Assembly: GCA_910587195.1 (NCBI GenBank)
Contig: CAJUKL010000013.1
Location: forward strand, 1 to 55,782
Length of the DNA stretch: 55,782 nucleotides
From: an uncultured Clostridia bacterium
GTDB lineage: Bacteria; Bacillota; Clostridia; Lachnospirales; Anaerotignaceae
Direction of reading: 5' to 3'
Each line of letters starts with the position of its first letter. Position 1 is the first letter of the stretch. Below, one piece after another: positions 16,814 to 25,086 of this stretch. The translations under genes were made by a program, and so were the position numbers. The notes below the pieces were generated by a model. That model searched no databases, was not told where the DNA came from, and saw only the letters and a list, made by a program, of their open reading frames with translations.

Positions 16814-16843
16814 ATTATAATAAATTTCACAAGATTTTTGTAA
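16814..16843 (-). promoter_or_regulatory. Candidate promoter of the S10 superoperon
   Basis: On the minus strand TTACAA and a perfect TATAAT are separated by 18 bases. They lie upstream of the rpsJ leader, in the only AT-rich stretch there. Confidence 0.55.
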
Positions 16844-16970
16844 TTTATTTGTATATTTTGTATAATTCCTGTATTTAAGGTTCTCTTTTATAGAAGTATT
16901 TCCCACTTTTCACTGATTTATACGATTCTTTTTGCATCTCATTTTTATATTACACTATATATCATTCATG

Positions 16971-17310
16971 TGACATACTCCCACCGCCTATGCTAACGCA
17001 TAGAGGCGGGGGCTTCTCGTTCGATAGTACCAATGTACTAAGCATAAGCGAGCTAACCCCGTGTGTCCCACGGTTTTCACGAATTACTTTCCATTCGTAC
17101 CTTGGACATTTTACGCACAGAAGGAAGCTTGGTTTTCGCATATTTGGTTTCTCTGTGCAACCCTATATATCCAGTTGTCAATGTACTTGTCAATATATTT
17201 ATTATATTCTATTTATTTTTATAAGGCAACAAAAAATTTATATTTTTTATGCTGATAAGAAAAGACGCAATTCATCCCCCGCCTATAGAGGCGGAGGAAT
17301 TCTTGCTAAA
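16971..17310 (-). mobile_element. Non-autonomous IS200/IS605-type remnant without tnpB
   Basis: Imperfect hairpins lie at both ends: 16984-17009 (CCGCCTATGC / GCATAGAGGCGG) and 17279-17294 (CCGCCT ATAG AGGCGG). On the minus strand the part before the right end still encodes KTVGHTG, a motif I associate with TnpB C-termini, followed by the G-rich end hairpin and GGGAGTATGTCA. No tnpA or full tnpB is present. The right-end part resembles the region that gives rise to omegaRNA in TnpB elements. Confidence 0.6.
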
Positions 17311-17329
17311 TTTGGTTAAAGACAAAATA

Positions 17330-17861
17330 AAAAAGTTTGACCAAAAACTTTATTTTTTTCATACAAAATAAATTCTAAATTTTAGCCGATGGTGCTCTGT
17401 TGTCGTTCAATTACAACAACCATTCTACTCCAAAGCACAGTAGCAAAACGAAGTTTTGCACAAAAGTTCTTTTTGTGGACGCTGTCCACACCTGCAAACT
17501 TTTTTGAAAAAAAGTTTGACAAAAAACTTTACTGGAAAAACTAGCGTTTTTCCTTATAAAATCAATATTTTTCAATATTTTTAAGGAATGTCCGCTGGAC
17601 GTTCAGCACCCTTTTCAAAAACACGCTTACAAGCGAATTAGAACCTTGAGGGCGTTGCCCTCAAACTCCTACAAGCTTTTTGAAAAAAGCTTGACCAAAA
17701 ACTTTTTCTTTTGCTAATGGAACAGAATGAATTTTTAACGTATGGTGTTCTGTTGTCCTTCAACTAAAGCAACCATTCCACTCCAACACACAGCAGCAAA
17801 ACGAAGTTTTGCACAAAGTTCTTTGCTAAGCTTTCTTTCAAGAAAGCGTAAAAAGGACAAA
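17330..17861 (-). repeat. Composite palindromic repeat, copy B (two tandem units)
   Basis: Read on the minus strand, the unit order is GCTTTCTTGAAAGAAAGC; GCAAAACTTCGTTTTGC; a spacer with GTTGAAGGACAAC; AAGCTTTTTTCAAAAAGCTT; GAGGGCAACGCCCTC; ACGCTTGTAAGCG; and a GAACGTCCAGCGGAC hairpin. A second partial unit with altered stems (GTGGACAGCGTCCAC, AACTTTTTTTCAAAAAAGTT) follows. It fills most of the space between the IS605 remnant and the Cys-rich gene. Confidence 0.85.
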
Positions 17862-17872
17862 GTAAAAGTAGC

Positions 17873-17899
17873 ACCCATTTTTGTAAAATACATATGATA
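17873..17899 (+). promoter_or_regulatory. Sigma-K-like promoter of the Cys-rich protein gene
   Basis: AC at 17873-17874, a spacer of exactly 16 bases, then CATATGATA at 17891-17899 matches the Bacillus sigma-K consensus AC-N16/17-CATAnnnTA. It lies 43 bases before the ATG and after the end of repeat B. Confidence 0.55.
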
Positions 17900-17941
17900 T
17901 AAAAGAATCAAACAAAATAAATTTATAAGGAGGTTTTCATT

Positions 17942-18961
17942 ATGGCAACATTTGATTTTGAAAACAACGTTGGATTAAGTGCAGAGTGTAGATGTAACAA
18001 CAACAGCAACGAAGAATGTATTATTGCACAAAAGATATTTGACCAATTAAGATTTCAAAAATGTCTTTCTCCTGCTATTATCGGGCCTGCTAGAGCAGCA
18101 AGAGGCATTTCAAATGGTACCGACTCATTTTGTGAGGGCGATGTTATCGTTCCTCCTTGTAATGCAGTCAGCGTATCTATCAAAAATACAAAACTATCAA
18201 AAATTGACATTCTCAGCAAAAAGAAAAATCCTTTCCGCTCCAGTTGCTGGGATGTAGAAGTAAAATACACCTTTTTATATACCCTTGATTTTAGAAATTG
18301 CGAAAGCGTTTGCATCGGCACCATAGAAGGTACCAATTCCTACAACCAAAAAGTTACTCTATTTGGTGGTGCAACTGGTTCTTCTGAAACAGAAGTCACA
18401 GTAGCTTCTGACTTATATCAATGCTTTGATGAAGCAGCAGCAGGCCCATTTGTCAGTGTAGAAGGTACCGGCGTTGGACTGTTGGCAGAATTAAAATATC
18501 CAAATAATTGTGGCTGTAACTTCCCATGCACTTGTGGAGAACCAATCCCTAGTGATATGTCCTATGGTGCACCAATGGCTGTTAATGTAACATTAGGTTT
18601 ATTCTCTATCATTAGAATGTTCCGCACCACAAATCTTTTGGTACAGACCTCTGGAAACTGTATTCCTGATGAAATCCGTTGCGCATCGAACCCAGACCCT
18701 TGCGACTTCTTTGACAGATTAGAATTCCCAATGGAAATCTTTGCACCAAAAACAGATGTAACACATTGCCGTGGATTAGGTAACTGTACTTCTGCTGGCG
18801 ATACCAATGATTGCAATAATAACTGTGATTGCAATAATAATTGCAATACAAACTGTAATACAAACTGCAACACAAACAATAATTGCAATACAAACTGTAA
18901 TACAAACTGCAACACAAACAATAATTGCTTTACCACAAGAAGTAAAAAAAATAAAAGATAA
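17942..18961 (+). CDS. Cys-rich protein with Asn/Cys/Thr repeat tail, probable spore coat or exosporium protein
   Basis: A 339-residue protein without a signal peptide or membrane segment. The body (about residues 1-285) is Cys-rich (CRCNN, CGCNFPCTCGEP, NPDPCDFF). The tail (about 286-330) is a low-complexity run of NNCNTNC-type units encoded by near-identical DNA repeats, then a basic end (RSKKNKR). Cys-rich proteins with such tails are known from clostridial spore coats and exosporia. The sigma-K-like promoter upstream supports mother-cell expression. I cannot name the family. The ribosome site AAGGAGG precedes the ATG. Confidence 0.75.
   Translation: MATFDFENNVGLSAECRCNNNSNEECIIAQKIFDQLRFQKCLSPAIIGPARAARGISNGTDSFCEGDVIVPPCNAVSVSIKNTKLSKIDILSKKKNPFRSSCWDVEVKYTFLYTLDFRNCESVCIGTIEGTNSYNQKVTLFGGATGSSETEVTVASDLYQCFDEAAAGPFVSVEGTGVGLLAELKYPNNCGCNFPCTCGEPIPSDMSYGAPMAVNVTLGLFSIIRMFRTTNLLVQTSGNCIPDEIRCASNPDPCDFFDRLEFPMEIFAPKTDVTHCRGLGNCTSAGDTNDCNNNCDCNNNCNTNCNTNCNTNNNCNTNCNTNCNTNNNCFTTRSKKNKR
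18800..18945 (+). repeat. In-gene tandem repeat coding Asn-Cys-Asn-Thr units
   Basis: Units such as TGCAATACAAACTGTAATACA recur, and a block of about 51 bases is present twice. It sits at the 3' end of the Cys-rich gene and keeps frame, so its copy number can vary without breaking the protein. Confidence 0.75.
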
Positions 18962-19036
18962 ACTTTCTCTCCTCCCCTTATAACTATACTTGTGTTTCTC
19001 CCACAATATCTACACCATAATACGACGATATATAAC

Positions 19037-19067
19037 AAAAACCAGTATAAAATTTATACTGGTTTTT
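19037..19067. terminator. Terminator between the Cys-rich gene and leuS
   Basis: AAAAACCAGTATAAA pairs with TTTATACTGGTTTTT around a one-base gap. It has T-runs on both strands and could end transcription from either side. The remaining bases up to leuS hold nothing I recognise. Confidence 0.7.
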
Positions 19068-19174
19068 GCATATTTAAAAGTCATGTTTCTGTATTTAGAC
19101 TTTAAGCACAGCCGTAGTGAATACGGGGTCGGCATAAAATCCCAGAATAAAAAATTATTGACTTTTACTATCAG

Positions 19175-21586
19175 TTATTTTACAACAATATTTACAATTT
19201 TGCCGGGAACATAAATTTCTTTTACAATCGTTTTTCCTTCAATTCTGCTAGCTAAAGTTTCTTTTGCTTTTGTCAGCACTTCTTCCTTGCTATCTTCTGC
19301 ACCAATCACTAAATTTTCTCTAAACTTGCCATTTACCTGCAAAGCAATTTCAATCGTATCTGTTTTTAATTTTGTTTCATCACAAACAGGCCATTTTTCA
19401 GCAAAAACGGAAGTATCATGACCCATTTCCTGCCACAATTCTTCTGCAATATGTGGTGTAAATGGTGCAAGTAAAATAACTAAAGTTTCCAAAGTTGCTT
19501 TATCTATACCATTTTCTTTTTTTGCAATGTCCACAATTTTATTAGTATATTCCATAAACCCACTTACAACAGTATTCATTGTTAGAGCTTCCAAACGACT
19601 TGTAATTTCAAAAATCAATTTATTTCTAATAAATTCCATTTCTTTGGTTTGAGTAATAGGATTATCCTTGTAAGTTGCAACCAATTTCCATACTTTGTTT
19701 AAATAACGGAAAACACCATCAATACCACTATCGTCCCAATCAGAATCTAATTCTGGAGGGCCAACAAAAAGCTCGTACATTCTTAAGGAGTCGCAACCAT
19801 ATTTTTCTACTAATTCATCTGGTGAAACAACATTACCTACAGATTTACTCATTTTTGCGCCGTTTTTGGTAATCATACCCTGATTAAATAATCTAGTAAA
19901 AGGCTCATCAAAATCTACTGTACCAATATCATATAAAAATTTTGTATAGAATCTTGCATAAAGTAAATGCAATACCGCATGTTCAATACCACCTACATAT
20001 AAATCCACAGGCATCCATTTTTTCAAGGCTTCTTTACTTGCTAATTCTTTGTCATTGTGATTGTCTACATAGCGTAAGAAATACCAAGAAGAGCCAGCCC
20101 ATTGTGGCATAGTATTTGTTTCTCTTTTTGCAGGGCCGCCACACTGAGGACAAGTTGTATTTACCCATTCATCAATATGCGCAAGTGGAGATTCTCCTGT
20201 ATCTGTTGGTTTGTAAGATTCCACATCAGGCAATTCAATAGGAAGCTGATCCTCTGGCACTGCAACCGCACCACAATGTGGACAATGTACAATCGGAATT
20301 GGTTCACCCCAATATCTTTGTCTGGAAAATACCCAATCTCTCAATTTATAATTGATTGTTTTTTTGCCAAGACCTTTTTCTTCTAAATAATGAGGAGCTT
20401 TTTCCTTTGCATCAAAGGCCTTCATACCGTTCCAGTCGCCGGAATTAATCATAATACCATCACCGGTATAGGCTTCTTCTAATTCTTTTTCTTCTTCGCC
20501 CTCTTTTAAAATAACCTGTATAATTGGTAAATCAAATTTTTTTGCAAATTCAAAGTCACGGTCATCATGCGCAGGAACACACATAATTGCACCAGTACCA
20601 TAATCAGCTAATACATAATCAGAAACCCAAATAGGAATCAAAGCATTGTTTAAAGGATTGATTCCATAACTTCCAGTAAATACACCTGTTTTTTCTTTGT
20701 TTGTAATACGGTCTACAGAAGATTTTGTGGAAGCCTCAAAACAGTATTTTTCCATTGCTTCTTTTTGTTCTGGTGTAGTCAATTCTTTTACATCTTTGTA
20801 TTCTGGAGAAAGAACCATAAAAGTAGCACCATATAACGTATCTGGTCTTGTGGTGTATACAATAATTTCCTTGTCAGAATCTTTTACCTTGAAAGAAACT
20901 TCTGCACCATAACTTTTTCCAATCCAGTCGGACTGCATTTTTTTTACTTTTGCAGGCCAATCTAATTTGGATAAATCTGCTAATAATCTATCTGCATAAG
21001 CAGTAATTTTAAGCATCCATTGTCTTAAATTTTTCTTTGTAACCACAGTTCCACAACGTTCGCAAACACCATTTGTTGCTTCTTCATTTGCTAATACACA
21101 TTTGCAGCTTGGGCACCAGTTTAAAGGCATTTCTTTTTCATAAGCTAAACCTTTTTTAAACATCTGTACAAATATCCATTGTGTCCACTTATAATAACTA
21201 GGGTCTGTTGTATTTACTTCTCTATCCCAATCATAAATTGCACTAATTTCATGAAGCTGTCTTTTTACATTTGCAATATTATCAGCAGTAGAGATACGAG
21301 GGTGTATGTTATTTTTAATTGCAAAATTTTCTGCTGGCAAACCAAAAGCATCCCAACCCATAGGATGTAGAACTTGGTAGCCTTGTAATACTTTGTAACG
21401 GCTTACCACATCACTTAATACATAACCTCTCCAGTGACCAACATGTAAACCTGTACCAGAAGGATAAGGAAACATATCCAAGCAATAAAATCTGGGTTTT
21501 TTGTCATCTTCTTTGTTAATGGGATTTTGTTCCCAAACCTTGCGCCATTTTTGTTCAATTTCTTTAAAAGCGTAACGACTGTTCAT
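19175..21586 (-). CDS. leuS: Leucyl-tRNA synthetase
   Basis: It charges tRNA-Leu and edits mischarged products. The HIGH-type motif is HVGHWRGYVL, the KMSKS motif is KMSKSVGNVV, and a CxxC...CxxC zinc-like insert (CPSCKC...CERCG) and the CP1 editing domain lie between. The start at ATG 21586 (MNSRYAFKEIEQKWRK, 803 residues) has GAGGAGGAG just upstream; the frame is open further upstream but lacks homology. It stands alone as a single-gene unit. Confidence 0.97.
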   Translation of the reverse strand: MNSRYAFKEIEQKWRKVWEQNPINKEDDKKPRFYCLDMFPYPSGTGLHVGHWRGYVLSDVVSRYKVLQGYQVLHPMGWDAFGLPAENFAIKNNIHPRISTADNIANVKRQLHEISAIYDWDREVNTTDPSYYKWTQWIFVQMFKKGLAYEKEMPLNWCPSCKCVLANEEATNGVCERCGTVVTKKNLRQWMLKITAYADRLLADLSKLDWPAKVKKMQSDWIGKSYGAEVSFKVKDSDKEIIVYTTRPDTLYGATFMVLSPEYKDVKELTTPEQKEAMEKYCFEASTKSSVDRITNKEKTGVFTGSYGINPLNNALIPIWVSDYVLADYGTGAIMCVPAHDDRDFEFAKKFDLPIIQVILKEGEEEKELEEAYTGDGIMINSGDWNGMKAFDAKEKAPHYLEEKGLGKKTINYKLRDWVFSRQRYWGEPIPIVHCPHCGAVAVPEDQLPIELPDVESYKPTDTGESPLAHIDEWVNTTCPQCGGPAKRETNTMPQWAGSSWYFLRYVDNHNDKELASKEALKKWMPVDLYVGGIEHAVLHLLYARFYTKFLYDIGTVDFDEPFTRLFNQGMITKNGAKMSKSVGNVVSPDELVEKYGCDSLRMYELFVGPPELDSDWDDSGIDGVFRYLNKVWKLVATYKDNPITQTKEMEFIRNKLIFEITSRLEALTMNTVVSGFMEYTNKIVDIAKKENGIDKATLETLVILLAPFTPHIAEELWQEMGHDTSVFAEKWPVCDETKLKTDTIEIALQVNGKFRENLVIGAEDSKEEVLTKAKETLASRIEGKTIVKEIYVPGKIVNIVVK

Positions 21587-21688
21587 TAGACTCCTCCTCA
21601 ATATTTTGTAAATAAAAACCCCCCATCCCGTTGGAAAATGAAGGGTGTTGCATTTCAATCTTGTAATTGGGATATTTTTATGGATAAA

Positions 21689-21717
21689 TTTATACCATAA
21701 AATGATAAAAAAATCAA
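21689..21717 (-). promoter_or_regulatory. leuS promoter
   Basis: On the minus strand TTGATT and TATAAA are spaced by 17 bases, about 100 bases before the leuS ATG. The short leader contains a C-rich/G-rich pair followed by TTTTTATTT (21608-21650), a possible attenuator. It lacks the T-box core sequence. Confidence 0.55.
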
Positions 21718-21765
21718 TATTTTTTTTATTATTCTGTTCCGTTCGCAAAAGAAAATAAAATTTAG

Positions 21766-22005
21766 AATTTGTTCCGTTCGCAAAAGAAAAAGTTTTTGGT
21801 CAAGCTTTTTTCAAAAAGCTTGTGGGTTGTAGGGCAAAGCCCTACGGTTTTCTACGCTTGCAAGCGTGTTTTTGAAGGGGTGCAAAACGTCCGGTGGACG
21901 TTTGTTCTGCACCGACCGGAGCGAAGCGTAGACTTTGGAGGAACTTTTCACAAGTGAAAAAAGTTCCTCCAAGAATTTCTGACTTTCATCATCTTCATAA
22001 TAAAG
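21766..22005 (+). repeat. Composite palindromic repeat, copy C
   Basis: In order: AAGCTTTTTTCAAAAAGCTT; TAGGGCAAAGCCCTA; ACGCTTGCAAGCGT; AAACGTCCGGTGGACGTTT; and a GGAACTTTTCACAAGTG...AAGTTCC stem. It ends with AAGAATTTCTGACTTTCAT and CATAATAAA, an end shared with copy E. It faces copy D in inverted orientation across the RHH/SLOG genes. Confidence 0.88.
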
Positions 22006-22063
22006 CCACTCTCTTGCTAAACCAAAAACAATATTTCAAAACATTTCTTCTTAAAATATATTT

Positions 22064-22267
22064 TTAGTTTCTTTTACCCGGTTTAATATTAATTTCTGGA
22101 GGAATTTCTTCCTTAATTTCTCCATTTGTCAGTTCAAATTTTTTAATATTTTGTCTTATTAAAAAGAGAATATGACTGTTGATAGAGCGACCTTCATAAT
22201 CTGCAACAAAATTTAATTTTTTGAGCATTTCTTCCTCAATACGAATGGACACACTTTTAATAGCCAC
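22064..22267 (-). CDS. Small ribbon-helix-helix (Arc-like) DNA-binding protein
   Basis: A 67-residue protein: KSVSIRIEEEMLKKLNFVAD is a typical RHH strand plus helix A, followed by EGRSINSHILFLIRQNIKKF as helix B. The tail is charged. RHH proteins of this size are usually autoregulated repressors. A GAGGTGAT site precedes the ATG. It is divergent from a SLOG-domain gene; the 134 bases between them hold two related palindromes that are candidate operators. The pair is extremely AT-rich and lies between inverted repeat copies C and D. Confidence 0.75.
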   Translation of the reverse strand: MAIKSVSIRIEEEMLKKLNFVADYEGRSINSHILFLIRQNIKKFELTNGEIKEEIPPEINIKPGKRN

Positions 22268-22279
22268 AAAATCACCTCA

Positions 22280-22375
22280 TATAAAATATATTTTATGTTT
22301 ATATTATATTTATAATATGTTATAATGGCTTTTATAAATATATAATAAAATTATTTCGAATATAAAATATATTTA
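22280..22375. promoter_or_regulatory. Divergent control region with two palindromic operators
   Basis: ATAAAATATATTTTAT (22281-22296) is a perfect 16-base palindrome beside the RHH gene start. Its core TATAAAATATATTT occurs again at 22361-22374, near the SLOG gene start. TATAAT-like boxes lie between. The arrangement suits binding by the RHH protein (inference). Confidence 0.5.
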
Positions 22376-22401
22376 AAAGTTAAAATAATGTGAAGTTAAA
22401 T

Positions 22402-22728
22402 ATGAAAGTGGCTATTATTGGTTCAAGAGGATTAAATATTGAAAATTTAGAGGACTATGTACCTAAAGATACAACAGAAATTATATCTGGTGGTGCAAAA
22501 GGAGTAGATTTTTGTGCAAAAACCTATGCTATTGCACATGGATTAAAATTAACAGAATTTTTACTAGAATACGGAAAATATGGTCGTGCTGCCCCATTAA
22601 AAAGAAATATTACCATTATTCAAAATGCTGATTTTGTATTAGCATTTTGGGATGGTTATTCTAAAGGAACAAAATTTGTAATTGAACATTGTAAAAAGTA
22701 TAATATTCCCATCAAAATAATACTATAA
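22402..22728 (+). CDS. SLOG/DUF2493-like nucleotide-binding protein
   Basis: A 108-residue Rossmann-like protein: MKVAIIGSRG at the N-terminus, then EIISGGAKGVDFCAKTYA and NITIIQNADFVLAFWDGYSKGT. This is the pattern of the DUF2493 / YpsA-related SLOG family, which binds nucleotide-type ligands; the lysine-decarboxylase-like GG-x-G motif is visible. The role is unknown; members are often mobile or in defence settings. A GTG at 22390 would add four residues; neither start has a strong ribosome site. It is divergent from the RHH gene. Confidence 0.8.
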   Translation: MKVAIIGSRGLNIENLEDYVPKDTTEIISGGAKGVDFCAKTYAIAHGLKLTEFLLEYGKYGRAAPLKRNITIIQNADFVLAFWDGYSKGTKFVIEHCKKYNIPIKIIL

Positions 22729-22740
22729 AAAGCAGAAAAT

Positions 22741-23092
22741 CAAAGTCAGAAATTCTTGGGGAAACTTTTTTCACTTGTGAAAAGTTTCCCCAGCAGGCGT
22801 TGCCTGCTGTCTACGCTTCGCTCCGGTCGGTGCAGAACAAACGTCCACCGGACGTTTTGCACCCTTTCAAAAACACGCTTGCAAGCAAGTTAGAACTTTG
22901 AGGACTTTGTCCCCAAACTCCTACAAGCTTTTTGAAAAAAGCTTGACCAAAAACTTTTTCTTTTGTGAACGGAACAGAGTGAATATTTGACTAATGGTGC
23001 TCCGTTGTTGTTCAACTAAAACAATTATTCAACTTCAAAGCACAGTCGTCAAAGTTCTTTGCTAAGCTTTCTTTTAAGAAAGCATAATTTCT
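22741..23092 (-). repeat. Composite palindromic repeat, copy D (near full length)
   Basis: Read on the minus strand: GCTTTCTTAAAAGAAAGC; a spacer with GTTGAACAACAAC and CGGAGCACCA; AAGCTTTTTTCAAAAAGCTT; GGGGACAAAGTCC; GCTTGCAAGC; AAACGTCCGGTGGACGTTT; CAGCAGGCAACGCCTGCTG; and GGGGAAACTTTTCACAAGTG with its partner. The end AAGAATTTCTGACTTTG matches copy C. It is one of the most complete copies. Confidence 0.88.
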
Positions 23093-23094
23093 TC

Positions 23095-23123
23095 TTGACT
23101 TTTTGACAAGTAATAGGTATGAT
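23095..23123 (+). promoter_or_regulatory. proS promoter
   Basis: TTGACT and TATGAT are separated by 17 bases, directly after the end of repeat D and a few bases before the T-box leader. Confidence 0.6.
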
Positions 23124-23129
23124 TAAAAA

Positions 23130-23347
23130 CAAAAACATTGACAGAAGATTATTAAAAAAGCTCTTTGTGCACAGAGAAAAGGCGTTTGCTGAAAGCCTAA
23201 ACAAATCTTTTTGAACCTACTTCTTGAGTTCTGTGAAAAAATCACGGCGTTTGTCTGCGTTAAAGCTACAGAGTGGATAAATGATTATCAACAAGGGTGG
23301 CACCGCCATGACTGGCCCCTTCTTTTAGGGAGCGAGTCTTTTTTTAT
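23130..23347 (+). promoter_or_regulatory. T-box riboswitch with proline specifier, before proS
   Basis: The T-box core AAGGGTGGCACCGCC is at about 23295. Stem I shows the apical AGAGAAAAGGCGTTTGCTG pattern. The specifier region reads GAA-CCT-ACTTCTTGAG, so the specifier codon is CCT (proline), fitting proS downstream. The terminator hairpin GACTGGCCCCTTC...AGGGAGCGAGTC is followed by seven T's. Uncharged tRNA-Pro would favour read-through. Confidence 0.9.
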
Positions 23348-23378
23348 ACCCTATTATCAATTTTAGGAGGAGATAACG

Positions 23379-24815
23379 ATGGCAAAAGAAAAAAAATTAG
23401 TAGAAGCAATTACTGATATGGAAAAAGACTTCCCACAATGGTATACAGATGTCGTAAAAAAGGCAGATTTGACAGACTATTCCCAATTAAAAGGCTGTAT
23501 GATAATACGTCCTTATGGCTATGCCATTTGGGAATTATTACAAAAACAAATGGATGAGCGTTTTAAAGAAACAGGTCACGAAAATGTATATATGCCTATG
23601 TTTATTCCTGAAAGTCTTTTACAAAAAGAAAAAGACCATGTAGAGGGATTTGCGCCAGAAGTCGCATGGGTAACACATGGAGGCGAAACAGAATTACAAG
23701 AAAGAATTTGTGTTCGTCCTACTTCAGAAACGCTATTTTGTGAACACTATTCTAATATTATACAATCCTACCGAGATTTACCAAAACTTTACAATCAATG
23801 GTGTTCCGTTGTGCGTTGGGAAAAAACAACAAGACCTTTTTTGCGCACCACAGAATTTTTATGGCAAGAAGGACATACTGCCCATGCAACAGCAGAAGAA
23901 GCACAAGAAGAAACCATTAAAATGCTAAATGTTTATGCAGATTTTTGCCGTGATGTTTTAGCAATTCCCGTTATCAAGGGCGAAAAAACAGAAAAAGAAC
24001 GTTTTGCAGGAGCAAAAGCTACCTATACTATTGAAAGTTTAATGCATGATGGCAAAGCATTACAATCTGGCACAAGCCATAACTTTGGAGATGGTTTTGC
24101 AAAAGCATTTGAAATACAATATACAGATAAAAACAACCAATTACAATATGTGCATCAAACTTCTTGGGGTACTACCACCCGTCTTATTGGTGCTATCATT
24201 ATGGTACATGGTGATAATAGTGGGCTTGTATTGCCTCCAAAAATTGCGCCAACACAAGTTATTATTATTCCCATTGCACAACATAAAGAAGGTGTTTTGC
24301 AAAAAGCAGAGGAATTAAAAACAAAGTTGTCCCATGTTTCCAGAGTAAAATTAGATGATAGTGACAAATCCGCAGGGTGGAAATTCAGTGAATATGAAAT
24401 GAAGGGCGTACCAATTCGTTTAGAAGTTGGACCAAAAGACATTGAAAAAAATCAAGTGGTATTAGCACGTCGTGACACAGGCGAAAAAGAAATTGTTTCC
24501 ATTGACAATTTAGAAACAAGAATCAAAGAACTTTTAGAGGAAATACAAGCAAATCTCTTACAAAGAGCAACAGAGCGCCGAGATTCCAAAACTTATGTTG
24601 CAAAAACAATGGAGGAATTTGAAAAACAAATCAATAAAACACAAGGATTTATCAAAGCTATGTGGTGTGGCGACCAAGCCTGTGAAGATGCCATTAAGGA
24701 AAAAACAGCAGCAACTTCTCGTTGTATTCCTTTTGAGCAGGAACAACTTTCTGATACCTGTATTTGCTGTGGCAAACCAGCCAAACATATGGTTTACTGG
24801 GGCAGGGCTTACTAA
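23379..24815 (+). CDS. proS: Prolyl-tRNA synthetase, archaeal/eukaryotic-type (ProS type 3)
   Basis: It charges tRNA-Pro. The 478-residue form lacks the bacterial editing insert and has the type 3 C-terminal extension with cysteines (CGDQACEDAI, CICCGKPAKHMVYWGRAY). Class II motifs are seen in VRPTSETLFCEHYS, VVRWEKTTRPFLRTTEFLWQ and SWGTTTRLIGAIIMVH. It starts after GGAGGAGA. Expression should depend on tRNA-Pro charging through the T-box. A terminator follows at 24816-24857. Confidence 0.95.
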   Translation: MAKEKKLVEAITDMEKDFPQWYTDVVKKADLTDYSQLKGCMIIRPYGYAIWELLQKQMDERFKETGHENVYMPMFIPESLLQKEKDHVEGFAPEVAWVTHGGETELQERICVRPTSETLFCEHYSNIIQSYRDLPKLYNQWCSVVRWEKTTRPFLRTTEFLWQEGHTAHATAEEAQEETIKMLNVYADFCRDVLAIPVIKGEKTEKERFAGAKATYTIESLMHDGKALQSGTSHNFGDGFAKAFEIQYTDKNNQLQYVHQTSWGTTTRLIGAIIMVHGDNSGLVLPPKIAPTQVIIIPIAQHKEGVLQKAEELKTKLSHVSRVKLDDSDKSAGWKFSEYEMKGVPIRLEVGPKDIEKNQVVLARRDTGEKEIVSIDNLETRIKELLEEIQANLLQRATERRDSKTYVAKTMEEFEKQINKTQGFIKAMWCGDQACEDAIKEKTAATSRCIPFEQEQLSDTCICCGKPAKHMVYWGRAY

Positions 24816-24857
24816 AAAAGAAAGACTTTGGGAATATACTCTCAAAGTCTTTCTTTT
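24816..24857 (+). terminator. proS terminator
   Basis: GAAAGACTTTG pairs with CAAAGTCTTTC, followed by TTTTCTTTT, immediately after the proS stop. Confidence 0.8.
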
Positions 24858-25009
24858 CTTTTACTCTATTCCAGAGATTAAAAAGTGATACATTGGTGCT
24901 AATAAAGAAAAACCCTGTTCTAATTCTTTATAAAAATCCACATGGTATAAGCTTGGAAAGTCTTTTCTTGTGCAGATAAAGCTAAGATTTTTTCGATTAA
25001 GCCAATTTT

Positions 25010-25045
25010 CTGACACTCCCATGCCTTTAGGCATGGGAGTGTCAG
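25010..25045. mobile_element. Solo IS605-type end hairpin
   Basis: A perfect 36-base palindrome: CTGACACTCCCATGCC, TTTA, GGCATGGGAGTGTCAG. One arm equals the right-end sequence of the remnant at 45121. No element body is attached. It lies between the proS and rplT terminators. Confidence 0.6.
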
Positions 25046-25047
25046 CT

Positions 25048-25080
25048 AAAAAAACACCTATCTATTTAGATAAGTGTTTT
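25048..25080 (-). terminator. Terminator of the infC-rpmI-rplT operon
   Basis: On the minus strand ACACTTATCT-AAAT-AGATAGGTGT is followed by a run of T's, just after the rplT stop. Confidence 0.8.
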
Positions 25081-25086
25081 TATCGT

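Noticed and set aside
17061..17319. Frames across the IS605 remnant on the plus strand as genes
   Set aside because: They read against the tnpB-like direction, have no ribosome site and no recognisable residues.
18800..18945. CRISPR-like array or metallothionein in the NCNT repeats
   Set aside because: The repeats are in frame without unique spacers, and the protein is far larger than metallothioneins. No cas gene is present.
21600..21682. T-box in the leuS leader
   Set aside because: The GGGTGGNACCGCG core and stem I features are absent and the leader is only about 100 bases. Only a weak attenuator-like hairpin remains.
21769..21957. 62-codon frame across repeat copy C, and similar frames sharing KFLVKLFSKSL or LKESLAKNF in copies I and J
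   Set aside because: They follow the repeat, lack ribosome sites and change with the modules. They are by-products of stop-poor palindromes, not genes.
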